Shown here: positions 1-9,384 of the stretch, piece after piece
How the letters are laid out: each line of letters begins with the position of its first letter
How positions within the stretch are numbered: position 1 is the first letter of the stretch
Assembly (NCBI RefSeq): GCF_003384725.1
Contig: NZ_QNVV01000006.1
Span: forward strand, 1 to 64,000
Origin: Chryseobacterium pennipullorum
Lineage (GTDB): Bacteria > Bacteroidota > Bacteroidia > Flavobacteriales > Weeksellaceae
Direction: 5' to 3'
DNA: 64,000 nt
Position numbers and translations under genes: made by a program
The notes under the pieces: generated by a model
The model's input: only the letters and a program-made list of their open reading frames with translations
The model's database searches: none
What the model was told of the DNA's origin: nothing

Positions 1-84
1 TTAAATGGACTTAGTCCATGGCTATATGCTAAAGAGTTTTTGATCAATTAGAGAATATTTTATATTTATAAACTGTTTGAAAAA

Positions 85-128
85 GGGTAAGTCTTCAAAA
101 AAGGGAAGTCTTCAAAACAGGGAAGTTT
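85..128. repeat. Short imperfect tandem repeat (about 17 bp unit)
   Basis: GGGTAAGTCTTCAAAA (85-100) is followed by GGGAAGTCTTCAAAA (103-117) and a truncated GGGAAGTTT (120-128). No gene is visible in 1-301; apart from this repeat the stretch holds a possible insertion-sequence end near 180-214 and the promoter of the next gene. Confidence 0.5.
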
Positions 129-179
129 ACCGGTTTTTATACTACTTCAAGATAAAAAGTAGAAAAAAAATAATAATTA

Positions 180-214
180 AGAGACACTATCCCGTAAAGT
201 GTGTAAATTAAAAA
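180..214. mobile_element. Possible solitary insertion-sequence end (vestige)
   Basis: The stretch GAGACACTATCCCGTAAAGT followed by GTGTAAATT resembles the terminal inverted repeats I remember for IS256-type (mutator family) elements of Bacteroidota. It also contains ACACT...AGTGT as an inverted pair. No transposase reading frame or second end is present, so at most this is a remnant. The assignment rests on memory of the motif only. Confidence 0.22.
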
Positions 215-245
215 ATCAGAAGTAACAACAATAGATACAAATCTG

Positions 246-253
246 TACATTTG
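246..253 (+). promoter_or_regulatory. -7 box (TACATTTG) of the lactonase-like gene
   Basis: TACATTTG matches the Bacteroidota -7 consensus TAnnTTTG and would start transcription near 260, leaving a leader of about 40 nt. No convincing -33 TTG is seen at the expected distance. Confidence 0.5.
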
Positions 254-301
254 TTCTCTTCTTGACTTTACGTTCTAAGAACACTCCATAAACATACACC
301 A

Positions 302-1348
302 TTGAAAAAAATTTTCTGCTTTTTGCTTATAGCGTTATCTTGTTTAAAATTATATTCACAGGATACCTATGTATTTTTTGGTTCCTTCAACTGGGACAAA
401 GACACGGAAGGTATTTACGTTTATCAATTGGATACCCTTAAAGGCAAGCTTTCAAAAGTAAGTTCTGCTGGAGGGGTTTTGAATCCTTCATTCCTTGCGT
501 TATCTCCCAATGGAAAGTATCTTTTTGCCTGTACAGAGAGTAAAACAAAAAATGCAGGAAGTGTGAGCAGCTTTGCGTTTGATCCAGGAAAGAAAACCCT
601 GCGTTTTATCAACAGTCAAAAAAGTGGTGGTGAAAATCCGGTATACCTTACGGTTCACCAAAGCGGCAAATGGCTGGTCAATGGAAATTATACTGAAGGT
701 AGTTTTGCAGTATATCCTTTGGGTGCGGACGGAACGATCCAGCCTGCTGTGCAGAATTTCCGGTTTTCAGAGGGAAGTGTGGATCCTGGCAGGCAGGAGC
801 GGGCCCATATCCATGCTGCTGTTTTTTCTCCTGAATCTGACTATCTATTTTTACCAGACCTTGGAGCAGACAAGATCCGGGCTTACCAATTTGAAAGTGA
901 AAAATCCGAGCCTGCAGTCATTGCAGAAAAACCTTTTACGGCAACAACCCCTGGAAGCGGCCCAAGACATTTTACATTTCACCCTAACGGTAAATTTGCT
1001 TACTGTATTGAAGAAATGGGAGGAGCAGTAAGCGCTTATGCCTACAAAAACGGACAGCTGAACAACCTCCAGAGAATCTACACGCATTCTGAACAATATA
1101 AAAACAATTTTGAAGGCTCTGACATTCATATCTCTCCTGACGGCAGGTTTTTATATGCTTCAAATCGCGGTAGTGAGAACAATATTGCCATATTTTCTAT
1201 TCAGAATGATGGTACGCTGAAAACCGCAGGCTATCAATCAACACGGGGAAAACATCCCAGAACATTCGCCCTTGATGAGACCGGAAAGTTCATGATTGTC
1301 ACCAATGTGGTGAGTGGCGATGCATTTGTTTTCAGGCGTGACGCCTAA
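302..1348 (+). CDS. Exported lactonase-family seven-bladed beta-propeller protein
   Basis: The 348-residue product has a signal peptide (residues 1-20, cleavage probably after LYSQ) and then repeated propeller strands typical of the 6-phosphogluconolactonase (Pgl/YbhE) family. Characteristic segments are NPSFLALSPNGKYLFA, ERAHIHAAVFSPESDYLFLP, GPRHFTFHPNGKFAYC and DIHISPDGRFLYASNRG. Family members hydrolyse 6-phosphogluconolactone, but an exported copy more likely acts on another lactone or sugar in the periplasm, so the substrate is unknown. The start is TTG at 302; no ATG lies nearby in frame, and the TTG gives an intact signal peptide. The gene stands alone with its own promoter and ends at a bidirectional terminator shared with katG. 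Confidence 0.85.
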   Translation: MKKIFCFLLIALSCLKLYSQDTYVFFGSFNWDKDTEGIYVYQLDTLKGKLSKVSSAGGVLNPSFLALSPNGKYLFACTESKTKNAGSVSSFAFDPGKKTLRFINSQKSGGENPVYLTVHQSGKWLVNGNYTEGSFAVYPLGADGTIQPAVQNFRFSEGSVDPGRQERAHIHAAVFSPESDYLFLPDLGADKIRAYQFESEKSEPAVIAEKPFTATTPGSGPRHFTFHPNGKFAYCIEEMGGAVSAYAYKNGQLNNLQRIYTHSEQYKNNFEGSDIHISPDGRFLYASNRGSENNIAIFSIQNDGTLKTAGYQSTRGKHPRTFALDETGKFMIVTNVVSGDAFVFRRDA

Positions 1349-1441
1349 ACAGGATTATTAAAAAAGGTGGGAAAGAGAATAAAAATTAAAAATGTAACCA
1401 GTGTACAGATCAGAAAATATTGAACCAGCTCTAAAATAGAA

Positions 1442-1473
1442 AAGGGCTGTCTCAAACATGTGAGACAGCCCTT
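1442..1473. terminator. Bidirectional terminator between lactonase and katG
   Basis: AAGGGCTGTCTCA and TGAGACAGCCCTT form a perfect 13-bp stem with a 6-nt loop between two convergent genes. U-tracts are short on both sides. Confidence 0.8.
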
Positions 1474-1495
1474 CTATATTAAATCAGGATCATGA

Positions 1496-3784
<2,289 letters not shown>

Positions 3785-3842
3785 TTATTTTATTTTTATA
3801 TTGATTAATACGTTTAAATCATCATCCGATGTAAGAACAGGA

Positions 3843-3873
3843 CAAACTTACAACGTCTATTTAATAAATACAA
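3843..3873 (-). promoter_or_regulatory. katG promoter (-33 TTG, -7 TAAGTTTG)
   Basis: On the minus strand TTG (3871-3873) and TAAGTTTG (3843-3850) are separated by 20 bp, matching the TTG-N19-21-TAnnTTTG layout of flavobacterial sigma-ABfr promoters. Transcription would start near 3836, about 55 nt before the ATG. Confidence 0.65.
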
Positions 3874-3895
3874 TCTATTAATTTTTATTTCAACG

Positions 3896-3910
3896 ATAGT
3901 TAAAAACTAT
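3896..3910. promoter_or_regulatory. 6-3-6 inverted repeat upstream of the katG promoter
   Basis: ATAGTT-AAA-AACTAT lies about 25 bp upstream of the katG -33 box. The position suits a regulator site, but I cannot assign it to a known peroxide regulator. The rest of the gene-free stretch 3779-4200 holds the katG promoter and a short repeat near 4033-4064. Confidence 0.3.
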
Positions 3911-4032
3911 AAACAAATAAGTTGAGGCACCATCCGGCTTACTACATAATTGTGGTATTAAGTTAGGCATTTTTTAAATCAACCTGTATAGGAGATGCTC
4001 TATTTAGAATAAGTCAACGTAAGAGTATCAAG

Positions 4033-4064
4033 ATGGAAGACGGGGGTTGGAAGCAGGAAGTTTT
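4033..4064. repeat. Intergenic GGAAG-type repeat, copy 1
   Basis: ATGGAAGacgGGGGTTGGAAGCAGGAAGTTTT resembles the segments at 19568-19631 and, in opposite orientation, 52068-52097. All are intergenic and purine-rich on one strand, suggesting a dispersed short repeat family. Confidence 0.4.
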
Positions 4065-4200
4065 GCGGGCAATATGGTCACTTTATAATACCTAATACGA
4101 ATGGAGATATGAGAATATTGTATGCGTTCTTTAAAATTCCGGCATATACAACCTCAAATAATTTACTTATCTTTATCTCTATTAGAAAACATGAACACCT

Positions 4201-4668
4201 ATGAAAAAAGTATTAGTTATCATCCTGGTTGCCTTTATCATGATTCAGTTTTTTCCGATTGACAAAACCAATCCGCCCCCTACTCCCGGTATGGATTTTC
4301 TTAAAATTAAAAACAGTCCGGAAAAAATTGCAGCCATCATCAAGACGTCATGCTATGACTGTCATTCCAATGAAACCGTCTATCCATGGTATGCCAATAT
4401 TTCACCAGCCTCATGGTTTCTGAAAAATCACATCAATGAAGGTCGAAAACACCTTAATTTTTCTACCTTTGCAGTGTATGAACCTAAAAGACAGCTTCAT
4501 AAGATTGAAGAATGTATAGAAATGGTTGAGAAAAAAGAAATGCCGCTGGAGTCTTATTATATAGGCCATCAGGACGCAAAACTCTCGGATGAGCAGCGTA
4601 CAGCACTTGTTCAGTATTTCAGGAAAGTAAAGCAAGATACAGAAAGAGGAATCATGTTTAATAAATAA
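4201..4668 (+). CDS. Heme-binding domain protein with one CxxCH motif
   Basis: A 155-residue protein with an N-terminal membrane anchor or signal segment (residues 1-18), then a single c-type heme motif CYDCH at residues 51-55 inside TSCYDCHSNETVYPWYANISP. This is the hallmark of the small haem-binding domain family common in Bacteroidota. The protein should sit on the periplasmic side of the inner membrane and carry one covalent heme. The electron partner is unknown. It is followed after 4 bp by a DCC1-type thiol protein, so the two are probably cotranscribed and may act together in redox chemistry. Confidence 0.85.
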   Translation: MKKVLVIILVAFIMIQFFPIDKTNPPPTPGMDFLKIKNSPEKIAAIIKTSCYDCHSNETVYPWYANISPASWFLKNHINEGRKHLNFSTFAVYEPKRQLHKIEECIEMVEKKEMPLESYYIGHQDAKLSDEQRTALVQYFRKVKQDTERGIMFNK

Positions 4669-4672
4669 AATC

Positions 4673-5083
4673 GTGGAAAACTGGGAAAATAAACATATTG
4701 TATTTTTTGACGGAGATTGTGGAGTATGCAATTTCTGGGTACAATGGATCCTGGAAAGGGATACAAAAGATAAATTCATGTTTGCATCTCTACAGTCTGA
4801 CTTCGGGCAGCAGTTTTTATCAGAACGGGGATTGGAAACGAAAGAATTCAATACCATGTATTTGTGGAAGCCAGGTAAGTTTTATCTTATAAAATCAAGA
4901 GCGGTACTGAAAATTGCAGGTTTATTAGGAGGCATCTATCAACTTTTGTCGATTGGAAATATTTTGCCTGGATTTTTAAGTGATAAACTGTATGACGTTA
5001 TTTCCAGAAACAGAATGAAACTTGCCAACCAGAAGTGCTATTTGCCGGATCAGCATCAGAAGAAAAAATTTATTCAGATTTAA
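4673..5083 (+). CDS. DCC1-like thiol-disulfide oxidoreductase family protein (DUF393)
   Basis: This 136-residue protein contains the family motif DGDCGVCN (Cys16 and Cys19) after a short first strand, HIVFFDGD. The family is predicted to have a thioredoxin-like fold with a CxxC redox pair; its substrates are not established. There is no signal peptide, so it is probably cytoplasmic. The start is GTG at 4673, 4 bp after the stop of the heme-binding gene; this start preserves the first beta strand. It ends before a hairpin terminator shared with the convergent amylase gene. Confidence 0.85.
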   Translation: MENWENKHIVFFDGDCGVCNFWVQWILERDTKDKFMFASLQSDFGQQFLSERGLETKEFNTMYLWKPGKFYLIKSRAVLKIAGLLGGIYQLLSIGNILPGFLSDKLYDVISRNRMKLANQKCYLPDQHQKKKFIQI

Positions 5084-5122
5084 TCAGCAGCTTTATCTGA
5101 TTTTCGAAAGAATATAAATTAT

Positions 5123-5150
5123 AAAACCGCCGGGGCTTCCCAGCGGTTTT
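5123..5150. terminator. Bidirectional terminator
   Basis: AAAACCGC (5123-5130) pairs with GCGGTTTT (5143-5150), with additional GGG/CCC pairing in the loop. It lies between the convergent DCC1 and amylase genes and is followed by a T-run on the plus strand. Confidence 0.7.
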
Positions 5151-5181
5151 TATAGATGTAGATAAGGTACAGATTCGGAAC

Positions 5182-6621
5182 TTACTGATTCAAAGACCAC
5201 ACCGAATAGCTGTTCGGCGGACACTGAATTTTCACCCATTTATCCCCTTGTGTCGTAGGATACCAGGTCGAATTTCCTGTAAAATCTTTTATCTGCTGGC
5301 TGCTCCAGTTGGTTTCAATCCATCTTTCCTGCCAGCTGGATGATGTATTGATATAGACGACCAGCCCCGGATTACCGTTGTAGCCGTTTCGTCTTGCAAT
5401 ATATTCGTCATTATCGGTATACAAAATAGAGGTGTTTCCGGTTGCTTTGTTGTTGTGGATCCAGATCAGGTTATTCAGTTTGTCCTTATTCAGCCACTCT
5501 TCATAATCTCTGTAGAAGATTGTCGGGTAGCCTTCATGGGTCAGAATATAAGCATAGGCCGGCATTTTATTATAGATGATATCCGTATCATGATTGGCTA
5601 CAAAAGTGACGGCTTTATACGGGTTTCTTTTCCACATCATATCATCATTCAAAACATTTAAATTACCATTATCAAAAGCCTCATCCATTTTGTAATAGGC
5701 TGCAAAATCAAACACGGAGCTGTTGGCGTTATTGGCCCACCATTCCAGGGTATTGACATTGGAATCCCACAATTCACCTACGGAGAAACCACCCACTTTA
5801 GAATTCCAGGTATTCACCACCCATGGGCCAAAGCCTTTAACATAATCGAATCTCCAACCGTCGAACTTCATAACATTCTTATAGTATTTTGCTACAGAAT
5901 CATCTCTCCCCCACAACCAGTCCTGCACATGAGGGTTGGCATGGCACAGATCGGGAAAGCCGCCAAATGAACCTTCATCATTGTTGCCATAAGCATTTTT
6001 ATAAAAGTCATTGTAATTCCTGGTAAACTTTCCGGATGCCACTCCTGAAAAATTCGTCCAGGTATTGGTTCCAGTGTATGGATTGGCTTCAGACTGGCCG
6101 CCACTGTTATGATTGATGACAATATCTGCATATACCTGCATATTTTCAGCATGTGCTTTTGTGATCAGTTCTTCCAGCTCGGCCCGGGACCCGAAGCGGG
6201 TTTCCACAGTTCCGTTCTGATTGAGATCACCGAAGTCATAATAATCGGTAGGATCATATCCCATGGAATATGCCCCATTCTGTGCTTTGGAAGCCGGTGG
6301 GAGCCATACAGCACCGATTCCGGCACCGGACCAGGCCGTTAATTTACTTTTTACAGTATTCCACCAGTTGCCGCCGTCGGGAACGTCCCAATAAAACCCC
6401 TGCATCATAACCCCGCCACCTGGACCGGCCACAAACTTACCTGCTGTGGATCCGGATCCGTTACCTGTACTGAACGGACGCCCGTCATGCCGGGTTACCT
6501 GTATCATTTTATCGTGGACCTCTGCTTTTGCAGAAGGGTCAGTATTCATTTCATCATTAGTCTGACAGGAGCCCAGCCATACTAAAGCCAGCATGGAAAG
6601 GAAAAAATATGTTTTTTTCAT
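5182..6621 (-). CDS. Alpha-amylase, GH13 (subfamily 7-like), lipoprotein
   Basis: A 479-residue secreted starch-degrading enzyme. Residues 1-19 are a lipoprotein signal with lipobox LGSC (Cys19). The GH13 barrel shows region I (DIVINH, 167-171 area), region II GWRFDYVKGF with nucleophile Asp259, region III VGELWD with acid/base Glu283, and region IV VANHDTD with Asp345. The sequence, including FDFAAYYKMDEAFDN and PTIFYRDYEEWLNKDKL, resembles from memory the Pyrococcus/Thermococcus amylases of GH13_7 more than typical Bacteroidota SusG enzymes. Relative to the Pyrococcus enzyme the zinc-site Cys (Cys226) is kept, but the two His positions are Tyr207 and Gly212. No Sus genes are adjacent, so it appears to act alone on the cell surface or in the periplasm. 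Confidence 0.93.
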   Translation of the reverse strand: MKKTYFFLSMLALVWLGSCQTNDEMNTDPSAKAEVHDKMIQVTRHDGRPFSTGNGSGSTAGKFVAGPGGGVMMQGFYWDVPDGGNWWNTVKSKLTAWSGAGIGAVWLPPASKAQNGAYSMGYDPTDYYDFGDLNQNGTVETRFGSRAELEELITKAHAENMQVYADIVINHNSGGQSEANPYTGTNTWTNFSGVASGKFTRNYNDFYKNAYGNNDEGSFGGFPDLCHANPHVQDWLWGRDDSVAKYYKNVMKFDGWRFDYVKGFGPWVVNTWNSKVGGFSVGELWDSNVNTLEWWANNANSSVFDFAAYYKMDEAFDNGNLNVLNDDMMWKRNPYKAVTFVANHDTDIIYNKMPAYAYILTHEGYPTIFYRDYEEWLNKDKLNNLIWIHNNKATGNTSILYTDNDEYIARRNGYNGNPGLVVYINTSSSWQERWIETNWSSQQIKDFTGNSTWYPTTQGDKWVKIQCPPNSYSVWSLNQ

Positions 6622-6795
6622 GGTAACAATTAATTATCAATATAATAACCAAGGTACAATTTTATTAAAAACAAAGTCTGTTCTAAGAGAAATATTTTTG
6701 TTTTTAATAATAATTGAATTGAAAAACCTTCCGGGTATTTTCATTAAAAAATCATAAATTTTTCATATTCTCGGAACAATTTTTCTTTTAATGCA

Positions 6796-6803
6796 TATAT
6801 TTG
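6796..6803 (+). promoter_or_regulatory. -7 box (TATATTTG) abutting the DUF4290 start
   Basis: TATATTTG fits TAnnTTTG exactly and ends 7 nt before the ATG at 6810. Transcription should therefore begin at or within a few bases of the start codon, predicting a leaderless or near-leaderless mRNA for the DUF4290-murA operon. No clear -33 box. Confidence 0.5.
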
Positions 6804-6809
6804 CATACT

Positions 6810-7481
6810 ATGGAATACAACACCCAAAAAACTCAGCTTCATATGCCGGAATACGGCAGAATTATACAACAGTTGGTTGAGCGCTGCAAAGAACTTCCTA
6901 CCAAAGAGGAAAGAAGTGAAATGGCTATGGCAATCATCGATTTTATGGGTCAGAGAAACCCACAACTTCGCGACGAGGACAATTATAAACATAAACTTTG
7001 GGATCATCTTTTTATTCTGGCAGATTATGATCTGGATGTGGACTCTCCATATCCGTTTCCTACCAGAGAGCAATTGGCAGAAAAACCTAAAAGGATGGAA
7101 TATCCGAAACTTCAGGGAGACTTTAAGTTTTACGGAAAAAGTATTCTTCAATTGATCGAAAAAGCAATCGAACTGGAACCGGGCGATGAAAAAGAAGCCC
7201 TGATCGAAGTGATCGCCAACAATATGAAGAAATCATACAATGTCTATAATAAAGAACATGTGACGGATGATGTCATCTTCCGCCATCTGAAAGAACTGTC
7301 TGAAAACAGGTTGGATCTTACCGGAATTGACTCTCTTGAAAAGAGCAAGATCTATTATACCAGTAATAACAACCGAAACAACAACAGTAATAACAACCGG
7401 AACAGCAGCAACAGTAACAATAATAACAAAAACCAACCTAACAAAAGAAGACATAACAACAATCATAAAAACAGAAAATAA
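6810..7481 (+). CDS. DUF4290 domain-containing protein with Asn-rich tail
   Basis: The first 175 or so residues match the Bacteroidota-specific DUF4290 family, starting MEYNTQKTQLHMPEYGR and rich in helices with acidic patches. The function is unknown; the constant linkage to murA suggests a role in envelope growth. I place the start at ATG 6810, because this gives the conserved N-terminus; an upstream TTG at 6801 overlaps the promoter. From about residue 185 the protein becomes a low-complexity Asn/Arg/Lys tail ending RRHNNNHKNRK. Its DNA contains a duplicated 15-mer with 24-bp period. The stop codon overlaps the murA ATG by one base, so the genes are translationally coupled. Confidence 0.88.
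   Translation: MEYNTQKTQLHMPEYGRIIQQLVERCKELPTKEERSEMAMAIIDFMGQRNPQLRDEDNYKHKLWDHLFILADYDLDVDSPYPFPTREQLAEKPKRMEYPKLQGDFKFYGKSILQLIEKAIELEPGDEKEALIEVIANNMKKSYNVYNKEHVTDDVIFRHLKELSENRLDLTGIDSLEKSKIYYTSNNNRNNNSNNNRNSSNSNNNNKNQPNKRRHNNNHKNRK
7361..7399 (+). repeat. 24-bp period direct repeat inside the DUF4290 tail
   Basis: CAGTAATAACAACCG occurs at 7361-7375 and again at 7385-7399 in the same reading frame, encoding the Asn/Arg-rich tail. Further AACA/ATAAC units follow. Confidence 0.7.
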
Positions 7482-8788
7482 TGAGTGGAACATTTCAAAT
7501 ACGAGGAGGAAAAAGACTGCAGGGTGAAATAACTCCACAAGGAGCCAAAAATGAGGCTCTCCAGATTTTATGTGCGGTTCTCCTTACTGACGAGGAAGTA
7601 CGCATCAAAAACATCCCGGACATCCATGACGTCAACAGACTGATTGAAATTCTTGGAGATTTTGGGGTAAAAGTGACTAAAAACGGACAGGGAGATTATA
7701 CGTTCAAAGCTGACAAAGTAAACTTCGACTATGTAAAATCCAGTGAGTTCAAAAAGGACGGAGCAAAGTTACGTGGATCGATCATGCTGATGGGGCCTAT
7801 GCTTGCCCGTTATGGTGAAGCTTATATGCCGACGCCGGGTGGTGACAAGATCGGAAGAAGAAGATTGGATACGCACTTCCAGGGGCTGGTAGAACTTGGC
7901 GCAGAATTCAACTATGATGAGGATGAATATTTCTACTCTTTAAAAGCTAAAGAGCTAAGAGGAAAGTTTATCCTTTTGGAAGAAGCTTCTGTAACCGGAA
8001 CCGCTAATATTGTAATGGCTGCAGCACTGGCTAAAGGAAAGACAAGAATCTATAATGCTGCCTGCGAACCTTACCTTCAGCAATTGTGTAAAATGCTGAA
8101 TCGCATGGGAGCCAACATTTCAGGGATCGGATCAAACCTTGTAACTATTGAAGGGGTAGAATCCCTTCGAGGAACAGAACACACCATGCTTCCGGATATG
8201 GTAGAAATCGGATCCTGGATCGGGCTTGCTGCCATGACCAAATCTGAGATCACCATCAAAAATGTAAACTGGAACCAGCTGGGGGTTATTCCGAACACTT
8301 TCAGAAAATTAGGAATTGAGCTTGAGCAGAGCAATGATGACATTTATATTCCTGCTCAGGAACATTATAAAATCCAGAAATTTATAGACGGTTCTATCCT
8401 TACGATTTCAGACGCTCCATGGCCGGGATTCACTCCGGACCTGCTGTCTATTATTTTAGTGGTAGCTACTCAGGCCAAAGGAAGTATTCTGGTTCATCAG
8501 AAGATGTTTGAATCCAGATTATTCTTCGTCGATAAATTAATTGATATGGGAGCGCAGATCATCTTGTGCGACCCGCACAGGGCTACGGTAATCGGGCTGA
8601 ACCAGGAAGCTCCTCTAAGAGGAACCACCATGGTTTCCCCGGATATCAGAGCCGGAAATGCTCTTCTTATTGCAGCACTGTCTGCAGAAGGCAAATCCAT
8701 TATCCACAATATCGAGCAAATCGACAGAGGATACGAGAACATCGATGGCAGACTGAAAGCTATCGGTGCCGATATCGAAAGAATTTAA
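7481..8788 (+). CDS. murA: UDP-N-acetylglucosamine 1-carboxyvinyltransferase MurA
   Basis: MurA transfers the enolpyruvyl group of phosphoenolpyruvate to UDP-GlcNAc, the first committed step of peptidoglycan synthesis, in the cytoplasm. The 435-residue sequence has the N-terminal GAKNEALQ segment with the substrate-binding Lys23 and the inverse alpha-beta barrel repeats. In the mobile catalytic loop the usual Cys (Cys115 in E. coli, PGGC) is Asp122 in TPGGDKIGRRRLD. Asp at this position retains activity and confers natural fosfomycin insensitivity in other bacteria. The gene is coupled to DUF4290 (1-base overlap) and ends at a strong terminator. Confidence 0.97.
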   Translation: MSGTFQIRGGKRLQGEITPQGAKNEALQILCAVLLTDEEVRIKNIPDIHDVNRLIEILGDFGVKVTKNGQGDYTFKADKVNFDYVKSSEFKKDGAKLRGSIMLMGPMLARYGEAYMPTPGGDKIGRRRLDTHFQGLVELGAEFNYDEDEYFYSLKAKELRGKFILLEEASVTGTANIVMAAALAKGKTRIYNAACEPYLQQLCKMLNRMGANISGIGSNLVTIEGVESLRGTEHTMLPDMVEIGSWIGLAAMTKSEITIKNVNWNQLGVIPNTFRKLGIELEQSNDDIYIPAQEHYKIQKFIDGSILTISDAPWPGFTPDLLSIILVVATQAKGSILVHQKMFESRLFFVDKLIDMGAQIILCDPHRATVIGLNQEAPLRGTTMVSPDIRAGNALLIAALSAEGKSIIHNIEQIDRGYENIDGRLKAIGADIERI

Positions 8789-8806
8789 AATTACTTATCA
8801 ATAATG

Positions 8807-8837
8807 AGCGTTCAGAGTCATCTGGACGCTTTTTTTA
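8807..8837 (+). terminator. murA terminator
   Basis: AGCGTTCAGA pairs with TCTGGACGCT (10 bp, one G-T pair, 4-nt loop) and is followed by seven or more T residues. Confidence 0.9.
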
Positions 8838-8889
8838 TTGCTTGGAAAACCACAAGCTCTATCATCTGCCGTTATAATGATCTCCAGGT

Positions 8890-8921
8890 ATAAAAAAGTG
8901 CCCGATAAAAACCGGACACTT
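8890..8921 (-). terminator. Terminator of the NIL-domain gene
   Basis: Reading the minus strand, AAGTG-T-CCG pairs with CGG-G-CACTT around an 8-nt loop with one mismatch, followed by a T-run. It sits about 30 bp after the stop codon. Confidence 0.7.
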
Positions 8922-8949
8922 CGAGTAATTAAAACTATATGAATCTCAC

Positions 8950-9285
8950 TTATAAATATTTTCTGCAGATGTACTCCACTGTTGTATTTAAAAGTTTATT
9001 TTTATTCAGGTAGGATTCCAGATGCTGATAATCCTCTGAATTGACATTAATATATAACTGTACCGAACCAAAACTGTATCCGTTCACATATTCTACATTG
9101 GCTGACAACACTCTATGACAGATGCCCAACTGATTATAGATGGTATTCATTAAATGTTCAAATTTCATTTTCCCATTCAACTCTATTTCCAATAACAATT
9201 CTTTTTTAGGCAGGTTCAGTTTGTTTTGCAAGACCTGCAGGCCTGGATTAGGTGTAATCATCACTAAACATTTTTGGTTAAACAT
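8950..9285 (-). CDS. Stand-alone NIL-domain protein (MetN C-terminal-like)
   Basis: A 111-residue cytoplasmic protein. Residues 30-108 resemble the NIL domain, the ligand-sensing C-terminal domain of methionine ABC importer ATPases (MetN): an ACT-like beta-alpha-beta with LEIELNGK, then LSANVEYVNGYSFGSVQLYI and a final TTVEYI strand. No ABC ATPase domain, permease or binding protein is encoded nearby, so this is not an intact MetN. The first 28 residues are not recognised. It may bind methionine or a related amino acid and act as a sensor or partner protein. A consensus promoter overlapped by a 39-bp palindrome precedes it, so it is likely tightly regulated, possibly by sulfur or methionine supply. 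Confidence 0.65.
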   Translation of the reverse strand: MFNQKCLVMITPNPGLQVLQNKLNLPKKELLLEIELNGKMKFEHLMNTIYNQLGICHRVLSANVEYVNGYSFGSVQLYINVNSEDYQHLESYLNKNKLLNTTVEYICRKYL

Positions 9286-9321
9286 TCTCAGATCATATAC
9301 GCTCTGCGTTTAAATCTGTGA

Positions 9322-9352
9322 CAAAAATATAAAAAAATATTAGTCCACCAAA
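9322..9352 (-). promoter_or_regulatory. Promoter of the NIL-domain gene
   Basis: On the minus strand TTTG (9349-9352) and TATTTTTG (9322-9329) are spaced by 19 bp, a full match to the Bacteroidota consensus. The start point would be near 9316, about 30 nt before the ATG. Confidence 0.75.
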
Positions 9353-9371
9353 TTAGTAGACTAATATTTTT
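9333..9371. promoter_or_regulatory. 39-bp near-perfect palindrome, candidate operator
   Basis: AAAAATATTAGTC (9333-9345) and GACTAATATTTTT (9359-9371) are exact inverted repeats. The 13-bp centre continues the dyad with two mismatches, so 17 of 19 pairs match around position 9352. The centre lies on the -33 box of the NIL-domain promoter, which suggests a repressor site. The regulator is not encoded in this window as far as I can tell. Confidence 0.7.
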
Positions 9372-9384
9372 AAAAAAATTTACA

